From assembly GCA_029721435.1 (NCBI GenBank), contig CM056578.1:18610411-18674410 (forward strand): DNA of 64,000 bases, read 5' to 3'. Shown here piece by piece: positions 34,405-47,454 of the stretch (positions within the stretch are counted from its first letter, which is position 1; every line of letters starts with the position of its first letter). Both the position numbers and the translations under genes were made by a program. Source of the stretch: Gymnothorax reevesii (lineage: Eukaryota > Chordata > Actinopteri > Anguilliformes > Muraenidae). Under the pieces are notes generated by a model, which was given only the letters and a program-made list of their open reading frames with translations, made no database searches and was not told where the DNA came from.

Positions 34405-34882
34405 AGATTTATAGGTCCCATATTACATTTTTTAATAGAGTTTAAGAAAATTACCTGGTGCCTGTAAATTAAAGTTTTGAGTCTTGTAGAAAAAAAAATA
34501 ATAAATTCAGTATTTGTAGCCAGTCTTCAGGCAACCATTTTTTACCATCAGTAAGTATGAGGTGTCTCAAGAGGGCAGTGAGTAAGTGAAAATGAGGCGC
34601 TTCTCTGATTGGCAGTCTCATTACAGCACAAAATGAACAATGGCTGCCAAAACCAGAAGATATCCATACTGGGCTGTGCTTTGGAAATGGCACCCCTTGT
34701 GATGTCGAAAGGGGCGGATAATCAAAATGGGTAGTTCAAGAACATGATTTTTCTTCTACAATAACAGCATGACATGACCTGGTTTCACATTTTGTCGGAT
34801 GTTGGGGTGGAAAAAGGACCAAACTAAATCTCCCAGTTCAAGGAAAAATGTGATTTTCATAGCAGAGGGCTTCTTTAACCAA
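34405..34882 (-). mobile_element. TTAAAGG-family non-autonomous transposon, reverse
   Basis: In reverse complement it starts TTAAAGAAGCCCTCTGCTAT, followed by GAAAATCACATTTTTCC, then CCGCCCCTTTCGACATCACA with AGGGGTGCC. The other end is GGTCCCATATTACA-like. These are the internal landmarks of a fish TIR element with (TTAAAGGGGACC) ends. A related copy starts at 34989 in the opposite orientation. Confidence 0.55.
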
Positions 34883-34988
34883 TGCCTCTCGGAGAAGAAG
34901 AATATCAGGTATCAGCAGGAGTGGATACTAATGATCCATACTAATAGCACAGCTCAGCAAGTATGTCAGTCAGTGTTTTGAGCGTTCC

Positions 34989-36493
34989 TTAAAGGGGACC
35001 TGCTGTGAAAAACTCACTCTTCAGTGCTTGCGCACAAACAATTTGGTATCTGGAGTTCCTAACAACCCATAAACTAAGAAAGAAGACACCCCAGTCCGTT
35101 TTCTGTGGTCTTCCTTTTTCATAAATTACTTCATTCGGCATACTGTTCAAGTTTGGTTCCCCTTCCTGTGTCACACACAGGCTCGTGAGAATTATTCCAC
35201 CACTTGAGAGCTAATTTTGAGAAGGTTTTTTTGCAAGCGCAGGACCCCCTGGCATTATATTCTCCTGAAGACTGAGGCACAGCCTGCTCTGTTTCTGGCT
35301 GCTAAGACCAACACACATCACAACATCAGCTCCCAGTCTCAGAAGGCAGAGAGGCCGAGTGTATTTTTTCGCGGCAACATCCTGGCTTCAACTGTCAAAA
35401 ACCTAAACGTGTGTGTCATCTACTTTTTGTTTGACTACTTGGCTCAGTACAAAGCTGGACTGGCAACAAAATTTATGTTAAAGGGGTTTATTTTCCAGGG
35501 GGAACTGTAGCTGGCTGGGTAAAGTTTAGGCATTTCTGTTTATACTAAAACTGAATTCCAAGTGTAATGTTAGTTAAGTATGTATGACTTAGTTGTCGAT
35601 GTAGCAAGCTAGCTAGCTAACTAAGTGCCACTCTAACAAGAGTTGTCAGAAAGACAACAAAGCTCGCCGGGGCAAGGTTAAAGTTTTTCTGCTCGCGGAC
35701 GGACGCGGACGCTGGGGGTACGACAATAGCTCTCCGGACATTCGTCCCGGCGAGCTAAAAAAACTACTACGCTAACCAGCATGCACGCATTTCCTTTCCA
35801 TAATCATTATGCAGTTCATTAGCTAACTAGCAAGCAAATAAGCTTGTAAATTGACCATTAATTTAAAAACTGCTGTGAGCTTAGCCAGAGGTAATGAGCA
35901 AGACATTTTGATGGGTTTAGATAAAATGGGTGGCCATGTAAATAGAAATCAGCTGTGGAAGAGTAACGCATCATTTGCAATGAATGGAATGTCACCAAAA
36001 TGGTTGCTACTAAAACATGCTAGTCACAAATAATTCTTAATGTTAGACTGATTTCCAAGTGCTGTTAAACTTTAATGATGACAGCACATCACACTTTTTT
36101 GTGAATATAACTACCATCCTCGCTTAGCCAGCAGATGTTACCTTTCAAAGCTCACTGCATAGTTTTAATGGCTAGCTAGCCATTTATTCGGTCATCTGCA
36201 TCCAGAGACTTGCCAGAAGCTGGGGCAGGTTCACACTATCAGTCTTCGTCGATACTCAAGTCCAGTGGCTTTGATTGCTGGCCAAGAACAGAGCTCATTT
36301 TATGGGTCAACCTCTCAGAACAGCTTGTTTTTCAGAGGGTTAGGAATGACAGGAGCGTTAGGAATCAGACAGCCCAAACATTATGGAAGCTTATTTTTTT
36401 GTTGAAAAGTTTATAAACCCCTGCTTTGGACATCCAAGAATATAATGATTTTAAAAAGAAAAAAAAAACCATGAGGTGTTAAGATCCCCTCAA
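34989..36493 (+). mobile_element. TTAAAGG-family transposon, larger copy
   Basis: The left end TTAAAGGGGACCTGCTGTGA is followed by CACTCTTCAGTGCTTGCGCA. The right end in reverse complement is TTGAGGGGATCTTAA. Internal TTGGTTCCCCTTCCTGTGTC corresponds to the GGCTCCCCTTGTGATGTC landmark of the family. No transposase is recognisable. The right boundary is uncertain. Confidence 0.4.
35661..35756. repeat. GC-rich 96-bp segment with inverted ends
   Basis: AGCTCGCCGGG at the left is inverted at the right as CCCGGCGAGCT. The interior has GCGGACGGACGCGGACGCTG. It lies within the larger transposon. It could be a small insertion or a structured element. Confidence 0.4.
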
Positions 36494-39436
36494 ATTTGGA
36501 CTTCACACACTTTTATTTCTTCAGTATAAGAACAAGCCAGTCATTAGCCTGTGTCTGGAATGTCATATCAATGCATCCGCCAGTTAATTGGCTAGCTCAG
36601 GATCAGCTCTCATTAAAAGAGAGCCACTCTGTGAAATAAATGAATAAATAAAAAAGTATTCTTTTACCAAGACTTAAATTCAATTACCTGTTTATTTTTT
36701 AATTAAAACAGAAAACAGTGACAACACCATGGGTGAGTCAGACTCATTTGAAGGTTTGCCTATAGGGCAAGAATATTGCGCTTGTCAAGAAAAAGGTGCC
36801 AGTTAGTATAGTCTCTTGAGATAATAAAAAAATGTAAAACTCAAAGCAAGACAATATGTTCAAAGATAGACTTTTTCCAGCGTAAACAGAGCTGCTGGAT
36901 AAACGGATGTCATTTTTGTTAGATGACAGTTCAAATCTGCTAAAATCTCATCCAGCGACTGTTCTGGAAGAGTTCTTAGGCTAAAAAAAGCCAAGTAACA
37001 GCAGGCAATAGGCGTCACGTGCCACGCCAGACATCAGTATTGATTTTCATTGTAATAAAAAATACAATAATGTAATCAGACTGTCACCGAGGACTTACTC
37101 ATAAATAACACGAATGAAATAATCTGTCTCTTATTGTCCCGGACAGAATAATGAAACAATCCTGACTGTTCGGAAGGCAACTGTTCAAATAATTGCAATT
37201 TCACCTGTGATGAATGGCCCAAGATGGCCGCCCTCACTGAAGTGAGAGAGACTAATTGGCTCTTTGCGCTTTTTAAAAGTATTGTGATTAATGAAGTTCA
37301 TAATACAGGCTTTATGATGCAGTGAGCAATATTCTGCTGCTGCAGCATCCGCTGTCACCAGAGAGCCCAGGAAGTGATAGATCAATCAGCATGAGGGAAA
37401 CGCAGTGACTGTCTTCTAACAGTCTTCATCGCTGGTGCAAGAAAGTCCTAGCAAGTATTTTATCCTTAATGAGACCTTGGAAACACCCCACTGGCAAATA
37501 TGGAGTCAAACTCTCTCACCTCTTTTGCAATTTTTTTTGTGTAATTCAACAAAAAAAGTAATAGAAAAAAGACTTCCAAATCTAAATTAAAAGCTAATAT
37601 ACTTGTTAGGGCTGAATTATTCTTCTTTTTTTTTTTCCTCCAGTGACGTCAGTCATAAGAAATATTTTATCCTCGTAATGAGACTGTCACCATTATTTTT
37701 TCCCCTTAATTACAAAATATTAGAGGTGCCAAGTTAATTTGTGCTTGATAAGTGAGATTGTCTTCAGCCACTGGCAAATCTGGAAATGAGTTAAATAGGC
37801 TCACCACACATTTCAGTGGAAACATAGTTAAGAAATTAACAAAATTAATATTAGGTGAAATATAAGACAGAACTACTTGTTAATATTGACTTATGTATTT
37901 ATAGAGCTAATTGAGTTTCTCAGTATCCTCCAGATTCTACTATGCATCCTCATTTGTAACCAGCCGAATTCCTAACAGAGCACATACCTTTCCTTCCTGC
38001 TAGACCGCTGAGTGAATACTTTGCAGCATCCAAAACAGCATAATTCTCTACTTTTGAGTAGCGTAACTTTATTAAAAGGTGGCCCATTGAGAAGGAGGAT
38101 CTAGTTTTCATGTGGGGGCAAACATGAAAATGACAAGTAGGAGTACATGTACGTGTAGGAGAACACTGGATGAGGAAGTAGATATATGCAGGTGAAATGA
38201 TCTATAAATGCAGTGCACTTAATCTCTGCCGACTACAGTAAATACTATTTTCTGGAGTTATGTAGAGCGTATTCATGAGCAAACTTTTCAGGAGTTAGAG
38301 CGCATTTTTTTCGGATGTTCTGCATAATTGCACGGGAGGCCTTTATGGGGTTCAGTGGGGCATTCTCATACAACACACAAGAAGAGGTGGGCCATTTATA
38401 CCAACAGGGCAGGATTGTCTAAGGACACTTTCACAGTATCTTCACAAAATAGTATGGATGATATTTCTGGAACATTTCCTACAATGCACTAAAATAAATA
38501 GAAGCCAGCATGTCCGGTAAACAGCTAATGTTTTGAAGTCTTTGTAATTAAAAGGCTGTTTTGACTACTGCCCTGGGTGATATCAAATATGCAATAATGA
38601 GCAAAGATGACCTCTTAACTGATGACCTCTTCATGTTATGAGACCCAGGGAAGACATTCCATACTGATGACCCCTCAACCTCGGCCCTCTAACCTTAAGT
38701 CTAAGAAGGGATGGGTTTTACTGTACTGCTGTTTCCATGTCATGGAAGTGAGAGTTCAATCTGATCCTAATAATGAAGCACTTGTATTACTAATTACCGT
38801 CACCTTAAAGACAGTATAAACATTGAGGACTGTATATTAGGAGAGAAAAAGAAAAATAGAAAGAAAGAAATGAAAAAATTAAGAGCTAACTACAGGGAAA
38901 AGTTTCTAAAAACAGCAGAAAACATAGAAATGCAACAGAAAATGTAAAATGAAATACACAGCGACTCAGAGCGAAGTAAGTCTCTTCAATGCTGCCACAA
39001 GCTCCGACTCTCTAATGCTGGCAGTTAATGGGCTGAACCTCAGTCATCTTCAGGCTAGAGAAGAGCCAAAGCACTGAGACAGGATCTCCACCAGCAGGAG
39101 CATAACTCCAGTCTGTTTGAAGCGAGTGACAAAATTCGACTCTGGCAAACGTCAGCACCCCGAGTTCACGTCCAGGCTTGCAACCATAGAGAGAGAGGTG
39201 TTGAGACTTTGGATAGAGGAAGCGTCTGCACCACGTCTCAATATGGGAACAGTGGGTGGTGAGCCAAGTCCAGAAAGAGACTGAGAACTTAGGAAGAGTG
39301 TAGAGCGAAAGACAAAAGAGGGGACTGTGCGGTCGGATGTGGAAACTACAGAATGTGGCACAGGCACTGAGGGACAGATGGTATGTGGAGGTTTGGGAGA
39401 CAAAGTACTTACTTAGATGAAGGTTACTGTATAGGT
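36494..39436. other. Unique AT-rich non-coding sequence
   Basis: No gene seen. Long ATTA-rich stretches (for example 36680-36830, 37660-37760) have the base composition often seen in conserved developmental enhancers, but this is only a visual impression. Confidence 0.35.
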
Positions 39437-39476
39437 CATCATCATCATCACCATCACCACCATCATCATCATCAAG
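39437..39476. repeat. (ATC)n microsatellite
   Basis: Consecutive CATCATCATC with CACCATCACCACC interruptions. Confidence 0.97.
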
Positions 39477-39559
39477 GAACACTTCAGGTGATGGAGGGAA
39501 AGAAAGAAAAAAGATAAAATAAAAAAAGACATGCAGTGCAACTAAAGGCATCTAACACT

Positions 39560-39679
39560 TTAACACATGTATATATGCACATTCATGCGCGCACACAGAC
39601 ATGCGCGCGCACGTGCATGCACATAGATGCATGCACGCACGCACGCACGAACGCGCCCGCACACACACACGCACACACT

Positions 39680-39721
<42 letters not shown>

Positions 39722-39730
39722 CACACTCCC
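39560..39730. repeat. AC-rich microsatellite
   Basis: GCACGC units at the left pass into an (AC)n run at about 39660-39725. It explains the histidine/threonine ORFs. Confidence 0.95.
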
Positions 39731-40955
39731 GCAGCTTCACAGAGCAGCATCCAAGCGCGCTCATTGAAATTACAGTAGTTAATATGCCTTTTATCACCAC
39801 CTACAAGTATTGAGCCTTGTTTAGATAAACCACACCAGAGATATTTTCGTAATTATCTGTAATTAACAAAGCCAGACGTGCCTCCTTATCATTTGAAGAC
39901 TGGACTAAAAATGGTGCTGCCTCTCATTATGTTTGATCTACTTTTCCTGAAATTTGAACATGTTATTTACAGGACATGTTTGGCGAAGTACTGCCTCCGC
40001 CGGAGTGAATATACCCCTGTGGAGCCGGAGAACAATCAAACATTGACATTTTGGACCTTACTTTTTTCGGCGGCGACAGCTTGTATGTGCCTGGACGTGA
40101 CTGGAATCGCTAATTCCGTCTGATGCAAATGGAATATTTTGCACCTACACCCACTTCAGTGACTCGTGGTCGCGAGAAGCAGGTCTGAGTCAACGCGAGT
40201 TGGCCGTTGTAAACAAAAGGAGGTTGCCACCAAAAAATCTGCTTCTGTTTAACTACAGCATCAAATAATCCTTCTGGCTTTTAACTCACCCAGACTACCT
40301 CTTCGCTCAAATGCCGACACTTCATATGCTGGCGCTAAATTGCAAACATAGCCAATTTGCACATGAAAACGTGGTAGATGGGGCGCAGAGCAGCCTGCTT
40401 TGTGGTTGTTGACAAGGAGAGAGACCATTTCAACACCAGTCAGGTCACGCAAGATGAGTTTGTTGATGAATCAATACGTGTATGTATATTAGGCCTACAT
40501 CTGGTAAGATGTAAGCAGGTGGGAATTGCCGGCAATTGACAAGAAAGCATTTTGCACACAATTTATTTATTTATTTTTTTTTATATAAGCATCCAGGGGA
40601 ATATCTGTGTTTTTGTATTTCTTTCTATTTTGCACATTTAAATGCACCTCCTGTACATCCACACAAGAGATGGGGTGCAATTTAGGGTTTCTGAATAACA
40701 TACTTATTCCCACAGATTTAATGCTTTTTTTTCTCGGAGCATCTCATATTTTACCATTTCAACCATTCGCATTCTTAATATAAATGTTTTACTTTCTGTA
40801 TTGCTTTTTTTAACATTAGAGCTAAGATATGTCCCTCTCCTTAATTTCACAGATGTCTCAAACCTTCAAACAAATGTAAACACATTTGTTAAACCCCTTA
40901 AGACCCAGGGCACCTCATGATGCACTCATTCACATTTCATAAAAATGATACTATA
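39731..40955. other. Unique sequence, no gene seen
   Basis: No recognisable gene. The part 39770-39900 (AATTACAGTAGTTAATATGC, TAATTATCTGTAATTAACA) is AT-rich and repeat-free, a possible enhancer. A TTTA run occurs at 40562-40582. Confidence 0.35.
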
Positions 40956-42469
40956 TAGTGCCGTGAAAAATTATCTGCTCACTTCCTGATTTCTTACTTT
41001 TTTGCACACTTTTCACCCGTAAATGTTTCAGATCATCAAACAAATCTTGATATAAGACAAGCATAACCTGAATAAATACAAAATGCAGTTTAGGAATGAT
41101 GATTTCATTTATTGAGGGGAAAAAGCTATCCAAACCTACCTGGCCCGATGTGAAAAAGTAATTGCCCCCCTTGTTAAATCATGAATTAACTGTGATTAAC
41201 CACATTTTTTGAGTCCAATTTTACTAGCCACACCCAGCCTGAATACTGCCAGACCTTTTGAATCAAGAAGTAACTTAAATACAACCTGTATGACAACGTG
41301 AAGTAGGCTAAACGATCTCAAAAAGCACCACATCATGCTGAACTAAAGAAATTCAAGAACAGATGAGAAATAAAGAAATTGACATTTATCAGTCTGGAAA
41401 GGGTGGCAAAGCCATTTCTAAGGCTTTGGGACTCCCGTGAATCATGATGAAAGCCATTGTCCAGAATTGGAGAAAACTTGGAGCAATGGTGAACCTTCCC
41501 AGGAGTGGCCGGCCTACCAGAATTACTTCTAAAGCGCACCTACGACTCATCTAGGAGGTCAAAAAAGAACCCAGAACAACATCTAAAGAACTGCAGGCCT
41601 CACTTGCCTCATTTAAAGTCAGTATTCATGATTCAACAGTAAGATAGAGACTGGGCAAAAATGGCATCCATGGGAGGGTTCCAAGGCAAAAACTACTGCT
41701 GACCAAAAAGAACACAAGGGCTAGTCTCACATTTGCCAAAATACATCTTGATGATCCCCAAGACTTTTGGGAAAATATTCTGTGAACTGACTAGACAAAA
41801 GTTGAACTTTTTGGAAGGTGTGCATCCCGTTACATCAGGTGTAAAACGAACATATAATTTCATAAGAAGAAGATCATACCAAAAGTCAAACATGGTTGTG
41901 GTAGTGTGATGGTTTGGGGCTGCTTTGCTGCTTCAGGACTTGGGTTATGCAGCAGGACAATGATCCGAAACACACTAGTAAGTCCATCTCTGAATGGCTT
42001 AAAAAAAAGCAAACTGAAGGTTTTTGGAGCGGCCTATGCAAAGTCCAGACTTAAATCCGATTGTGATGCTGTGGCATGACTTTAAAGAGGCCGTTCATGC
42101 TCAAAAACCCTCCAACGTGGCTGAATTAAAACATTCTGCAAAGAAAAGCGGGCCACAATTCCTCCACTGCGATATGAAACACTCATTGCCAGTTATCGCA
42201 AACACTTGATAGCAGTTATTGTGGCAGAGGGTGGCACAACCAGTTATTAGGTTGAGGGTGCAATTATTTTTTCACACCAGGCCAGGCAGGTTTGGATAGC
42301 TTTTTCCCCTTAATAAATTAAATCATCATTTTAAAACTGCATTTCGTATTTACTCAGGTTGTCTTTCTCTAATATTAACATTTATTTGCTGATCTGAAAC
42401 ATTTAAGTGTGACAAATATGCAAATAAATAAGAAATCAGGAAGGGGGCAAATACTTTTTCATGGCACTT
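40956..42469 (+). mobile_element. Nearly full-length Tc1-like element
   Basis: The terminal inverted repeats are about 215 bp: the left starts AGTGCCGTGAAAAATTATCT and the inverted right AGTGCCATGAAAAAGTATTT, with matching text such as GTTTCAGATCA and GGGGAAAAAGCTATCCAAAC to the inner ends. The interior is a broken transposase. At about 1.5 kb it has near full length, minus a deletion. Confidence 0.85.
41310..42210 (+). pseudogene. Tc1-like transposase, inactivated
   Basis: The decayed gene encodes a DD34E Tc1-type transposase. From the N terminus, the DNA-binding part includes KEIDIYQSGKGGKAISKALG and PRSGRPTRITSKAH (GRPR-type linker). Next come KKEPRTTSKELQASL and the start of the catalytic domain (DDPQDFWENIL, TKVELFG). 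Then [18 protein letters not shown], the second aspartate in [16 protein letters not shown] (41949), and SPDLNPI at 42048. In-frame stops occur near 41439, 41553, 41782, 41791 and elsewhere. About 100 bp is missing between CFAASG and QQDNDPKH. The catalytic Glu of NPIE is replaced by Val (NPIV), so the protein could not be active even without the stops. Confidence 0.8.
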
Positions 42470-44361
42470 TGTGTGTATATATATTATTCATATTCATGAG
42501 AAGTTATTCATGTGTATTGCCTTGCTTAGGCAACATACCCAAGATGACTCCAATAATAATGCATGGCCACAATTAGGCTTCAGGTAAGATCAGTAATATA
42601 AATGATAAGTGGAAACCAGTAAAGCGATATTTTAGGACGGTAGTGAAACAAAACACAATTGGCCAAAATCGAACGTGGCCTAGATTTTCATCCCATACGC
42701 ATGCATATAAAATATGAAAAGGATCCGTGAAAAATTGAAGGCACTAGGCAGACCACCACAAAGGCATCTAAATAATAGCATAATAAAAACTGATCAAGTA
42801 TTGCACTAAAACTTCCTCCTTTAGTATACAAAGGTGGTCATAACTGCCTCATTTGCCTTAGGAAGATTACGTGAGGCATGAACAATGCAGGTCTACACAC
42901 GTTCAGTATGCCCGATATCAGAGTGCGATGGACTTGAAAGATCACTAAATCCACCACAAACTCGTGCGCAAGGGTAAAACAGTCAGATCTGATTAGCCAT
43001 AATGCACAACAAAATCAATCAACAACTGTGGTTTTTTTTTGTTTTTTTTAATGAACTTTTAGTGGTTAAGTTGGTTCACATTTACATATCAGTTGGAGAA
43101 ATCTTCAGCAGGCTTAAAAAAAACAAACATAAGCTTCCTTTACGCAGACATCAAGACACAGTATTCTAAAGTGTTCAGAGAGTAGGAGGCAGAAATTTCA
43201 TCCACAGTGAAATTTTAGCCCCTCGGCACACTCTGCGATTGGTCAGGCTGACGAAAAGGTTTCCCCCACACCTCCTGCCGAGGCATTGAAATAATTTCCG
43301 CTAAAGAGCGAGCCTAAGTCTGTCTCTCCAGCTGCTCCCTGATGGGCACTGGGCGATTACCCACCTCCAGAGCAAGGCGAAGGCCTTTCATTAATCCGTC
43401 CTTATCAAGCAGCAAAGATCAGGCGGCTGCCACAAAACCAGCAGGTGAGATGAGGAGGAAGATGTGGCCCCATAACAGAGGGGTCAAGAAGTAAAAGCAG
43501 AAAGAAACAGAAGTTTACTCTCAAGGGAGAAAACAATATGGAATGTAGCCTACATAAAATTGTACATCTAGCTGTAGGTGGAATCGATCATGTTCTCCTT
43601 TTTCAAATCTAACATATTTTATAAAAGCCCTAAGAATACTATACCATCGTTTATGGTACACTTGAGATCTTTCCTCCCAAAAGAATACAAAAAAATATAT
43701 CGCCTTTGTACCTTTATCCACGGAAGTGGAGGGGGGAAGAAGATGAGTGAGTTTGGGGGAAAACATCAACTTTAAACTTTCTATTCTTTCATAGCAACCT
43801 CCACACCACCTCGCAGATGTGTGTCTTTTTTTTTTCCTTTCGTCAATTCTGGCTCCCTTTGCGTTTTGCAGCTGACGCAGGCAGACATCATTAGGCAGCA
43901 AAACTGCCGTCTCTCGCAAATTAGCAGAGCTGAATCGGCATTATGCAGGAGGACATATGAAAAGCCATTATTGCAGAATCAATTCCCAATTACCCCTGTG
44001 CTACCGCAGTCAAACGCGTTAAACAAACAGTCGGCGCCGGCTCCATTTCAGCTTGCGAAACGCGCACACATACTCGTCTAGGTTCGTTCCGCCGCACAAG
44101 ACAATTCACGCAATGTAACACAAATAACACAACTGATAAATACTATAGGAACCAAACAGGACTCATTAGCCAAATTGGCGGCATCCATTTGTCACGAGTT
44201 GTAGTAAGGCGAGCTGCGTAAATTGCTCAGAGGGCCAGCTGAAAGATGGAATATTATTCATGGATTCATCCAACAATTTCATTTCAATTTCTAGGCAGAC
44301 CCTTTCCTGAGATGTTGAAGCATATACATCAATGCATGCATGAAGGTATTGACTAAACTGA
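42470..44361. other. Unique sequence, no gene seen
   Basis: No recognisable gene. A T-run lies at 43031-43049. The text 44200-44310 is repeat-free and of balanced composition, possibly conserved. Confidence 0.35.
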
Positions 44362-44490
44362 GGTAGCATGGTGGCGCAGTGGTAAGCACTGTTGCCTCAC
44401 AAGATGGAGGTTCCGGGAGCAATCCTTGCCTACCAGGACGTCTGTCAATGAAGTTTTTTTGCCCCCACTATCTTTGTATGGGTTTTTTCA
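44362..44490 (+). mobile_element. tRNA-derived SINE-like repeat
   Basis: It starts GGTAGCATGGTGGCGCAGTG with the A box TGGCGCAGTGG, followed by TAAGCACTGTTGCCTCACAA and GGAGGTTCCGGGAGCAATCC, a damaged B box. The body continues to GTATGGGTTTTTTCA. It is the clearest copy of the family also found at 11020 (reverse) and 31445. Confidence 0.65.
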
Positions 44491-46139
44491 TCCCGTAAAA
44501 TATATCGAGGGTTCAGAGCCAGAATAGTGTATCTCCAAAATTGGGCATTTTGGGTTAAGTGCAGCTACAAGTTACAAATCATGTCAAGTTTGTCTGGAAA
44601 AAAGGTTTATCTCCATATGCTAATTGGGAGCTCAACCATTCTGGCTCTGTAGCCGCGATATGCACCACACAAACACACTTAGCATTGCCCCTGACCGAGG
44701 CTCTGGCTTCAGAACTGGAGCTGGTCCCTGGGTGCTGCATTGTGGCTGCGCACTACTCCTAGGTAACTAGGATGAGTCAAATGAGGACAACAAATTGCTC
44801 CACAGGTTTAACAGTTGTATTTGATTGCAAATGCTTCAAAGCACATTTCCATCCATAGATATGGCAGATACACTGCGAATGTAATGCCTTAAAATCAAAA
44901 TACTTTCTAACATTTAAATTGGGATTTAAGTTGGCCTGAAAGAAAGGACCAACAATTTGGCAAAATAGAGAGAAAGAGGAAGTGTAACTTTCAAAGCACA
45001 TTTCAACACAAGTTACTCAAGCAACCTGCTCTCCTGTGATCTGCAGACACACAGCATGTCTCACTCCTGAAGTATCTCAAACAGAACAGAAGGTGTTTTG
45101 CCATGGTGCAATCCTCTAATGCCTCGCGAATGTCAGACGTTGCAATGGCGACCGTACTTCTGGAAAAAAAAAATGGTCACCTTCTGCTCACCAATTGCAA
45201 AAATACAGCATCCATAATCACGACATCAAACTAAAGCATTGTTTAAGTTCGTAAACTACTACAGCTTGGTTGAGCAGAGAGACCACACGTAAAAAAATTC
45301 TCTCTCCAATTCCAATCCCACCCAATTTCAGAATGTCAAATTCGTGAAAGATGTACAAACGTGCTCAGATACGCCGCCTCCACTGCTGGCACTGTGAGAG
45401 TGAAGAAAATTTATGGTTTTCCTTCGAGAAACAGGCCTCTCGGCCAGCTGCTTCTCTTCACACCACACGAAGTGCATGTGCTAATTGGGAGCGGAGGAGA
45501 CAGAGTCATACGCATTTGCCCTGAGTAAGTCATGGTCATCTGGGCACTGAATTCCTGCTGACCTCATCCCTCCCATCCACCCTGTAGGTCATACAAAGTC
45601 ACAAAAGGAATGCAGGGACAGATTTAGGATTTCAGAGCCAGTAAGTCTCTGCCCCACAATCTCCATAATCACAAGCGACCAAAACCAATGAATACTTCAG
45701 TTCGATTTATCGCAAGCCATTGAACATACAAAAAACAGTTCAAGTCCAGCATACTCTCCCTACTTCAACTATATCATACCAAAAACCACTCCCCAAATTG
45801 GTTACTTTATTGTAAGAGGTAAGAGCCGACATATGTGCCTCTGCTCTTGACATTCATTCAATTGGTTTCCCTGCCTGGTCTTTGCGTGTTTCACACACTC
45901 CCTACACTGCTGCTGTGGTCACGGCCTTCAAGCACCCTAATTGTTTTCACTTGCTTTTTGCTGCTCAAGAGACAATATGCAAAATCCTGACCACCATTAA
46001 AAAGTCATTGGTTTCAAAACAAGCACCAGCTGCATCACTGGGCAGTAGGCTATAGCTATAGATCAGCCTGACCACTTTCCCAAGATAATTAGATGGTAAA
46101 GTTCTCTGGTATGAAAAGATTTTTTTAAAAAAACCCATT
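44491..46139. other. Unique sequence, no gene seen
   Basis: No recognisable gene or repeat beyond short A-runs (45163-45172). Confidence 0.4.
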
Positions 46140-46315
46140 ATCCGATTCTTCAAATCATGGTCCTGGAGGTTCAAGAGCTGCTGGTTTTCCTCCCTACCTG
46201 GGAGTCAGGTGTCAAGACAGTCTGACCAATCGGCAGAGCTAATTTCACAGTGACTTATCAGGGAGGACAGGAATCCAGAGCCAGATTTGTATTTGAGGAC
46301 CAGCTTTCCAGATCC
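46140..46315. mobile_element. hAT-like MITE (TTTGAGGACCAG family)
   Basis: The left end TCTTCAAATCATGGTCCTGG is mirrored at the right by GAGGACCAGCTTTCCAGATC, followed by CCTGCT. The internal AGTGACTTATCAGGGAGGAC and CCAATCGGCAGAGCTAATTT match a repeated fish family. A related element is at 26340. Confidence 0.6.
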
Positions 46316-47454
46316 CTGCTCTATGGTCATGCGTCATGCATGAAAAAACGTAGGACTTTATAGATGAATTGATCGTGTTTATTTGATTATCACCGTAAAA
46401 TGCAAGAGGAAGCTCCTGCATGAATGTCGTTTGCCATCAATTTGAATGTTCGATCTGAATAATTTATTACATTTTTATAGTGATGAGAATCTTCCATCTT
46501 TACTCCCACCGTCCTCCCATGCCACCTGGTCTAGAATCAGTTCCAAAAGCATTATCACGTGAGGCTGCCAAAGGTGTCCTTTTTGACTAGTTTCAAATCT
46601 GGCAACAATAACGGATATCAATCACGTCTCGCCGCCGGTCGCCAGTCACTCCGCTTCATTACTAATCCAATTATACTGCACTCCTCCCTCGCGCTACGCA
46701 CAGCAGATCACACTTAAAAGAGAGGCAAAAAATCCCCATAAAGTACTCATCCCTGATTGCTGATAGGTACCACCTAGCGGCAACAGCGGTCAGTTTGTAA
46801 TAGAATTAGCCGAAGGGAGTGAAAGTCAAAGCCACTCGTCACACCTGAGATTTGAAAGGCAAAATGACTTTATGAAAGATACAACAGCATTTTCTTTCTG
46901 TGTGACTCATGTGGTTTTTAATGAATGCGATTTCGCCAAAAGACAACATGGAGCCAGAGGGACAGAGGAGGCCCACAAAGAGTGACCTTTTTTCTTTTGA
47001 TTTCTTTCTCTTCTCCTCCCGCATCCGTGTCGCTCGTACAAAAACCTGCACACGCCATTTTCTCTTTCCAGCCCCCCCCATATGATTAACCTTAAAAGAA
47101 ATCGGTTACATGAATTGCGTCTACACTCCATACAGACCATCAATGCCACCACTTTGGGTAGGTTCAGCGCTGTCCAATGTTCTTACATTTATGCGAGCTT
47201 TCCATGCGGTGACATGTAGTTCTTATCCACTCCATTTAAGACACGACACAAACAAACAATGCTATCTATTGGGTCAGGACTTTCTTGCAATTTTTTTAAA
47301 TATCTGTTTTTCATTTGTTGCTTTCACATTGAATTCTCCCTGAGATGCATATATTCACTTATGTGACGTACATTTTTCCTACACGGGCTAACTATTGATT
47401 AGTTCCCCTGAATTCTTATTCCACATCTGCATAATAAAGGGCACGTTTTTCTCG
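46316..47454. other. Unique sequence, no gene seen
   Basis: No recognisable gene or strong repeat. Confidence 0.4.

Noticed and set aside
39012..39551. 179-codon minus-strand ORF with an Asp-rich block
   Set aside because: The D-rich segment is a reading of the ATC microsatellite at 39437-39476. The remainder has no family resemblance.
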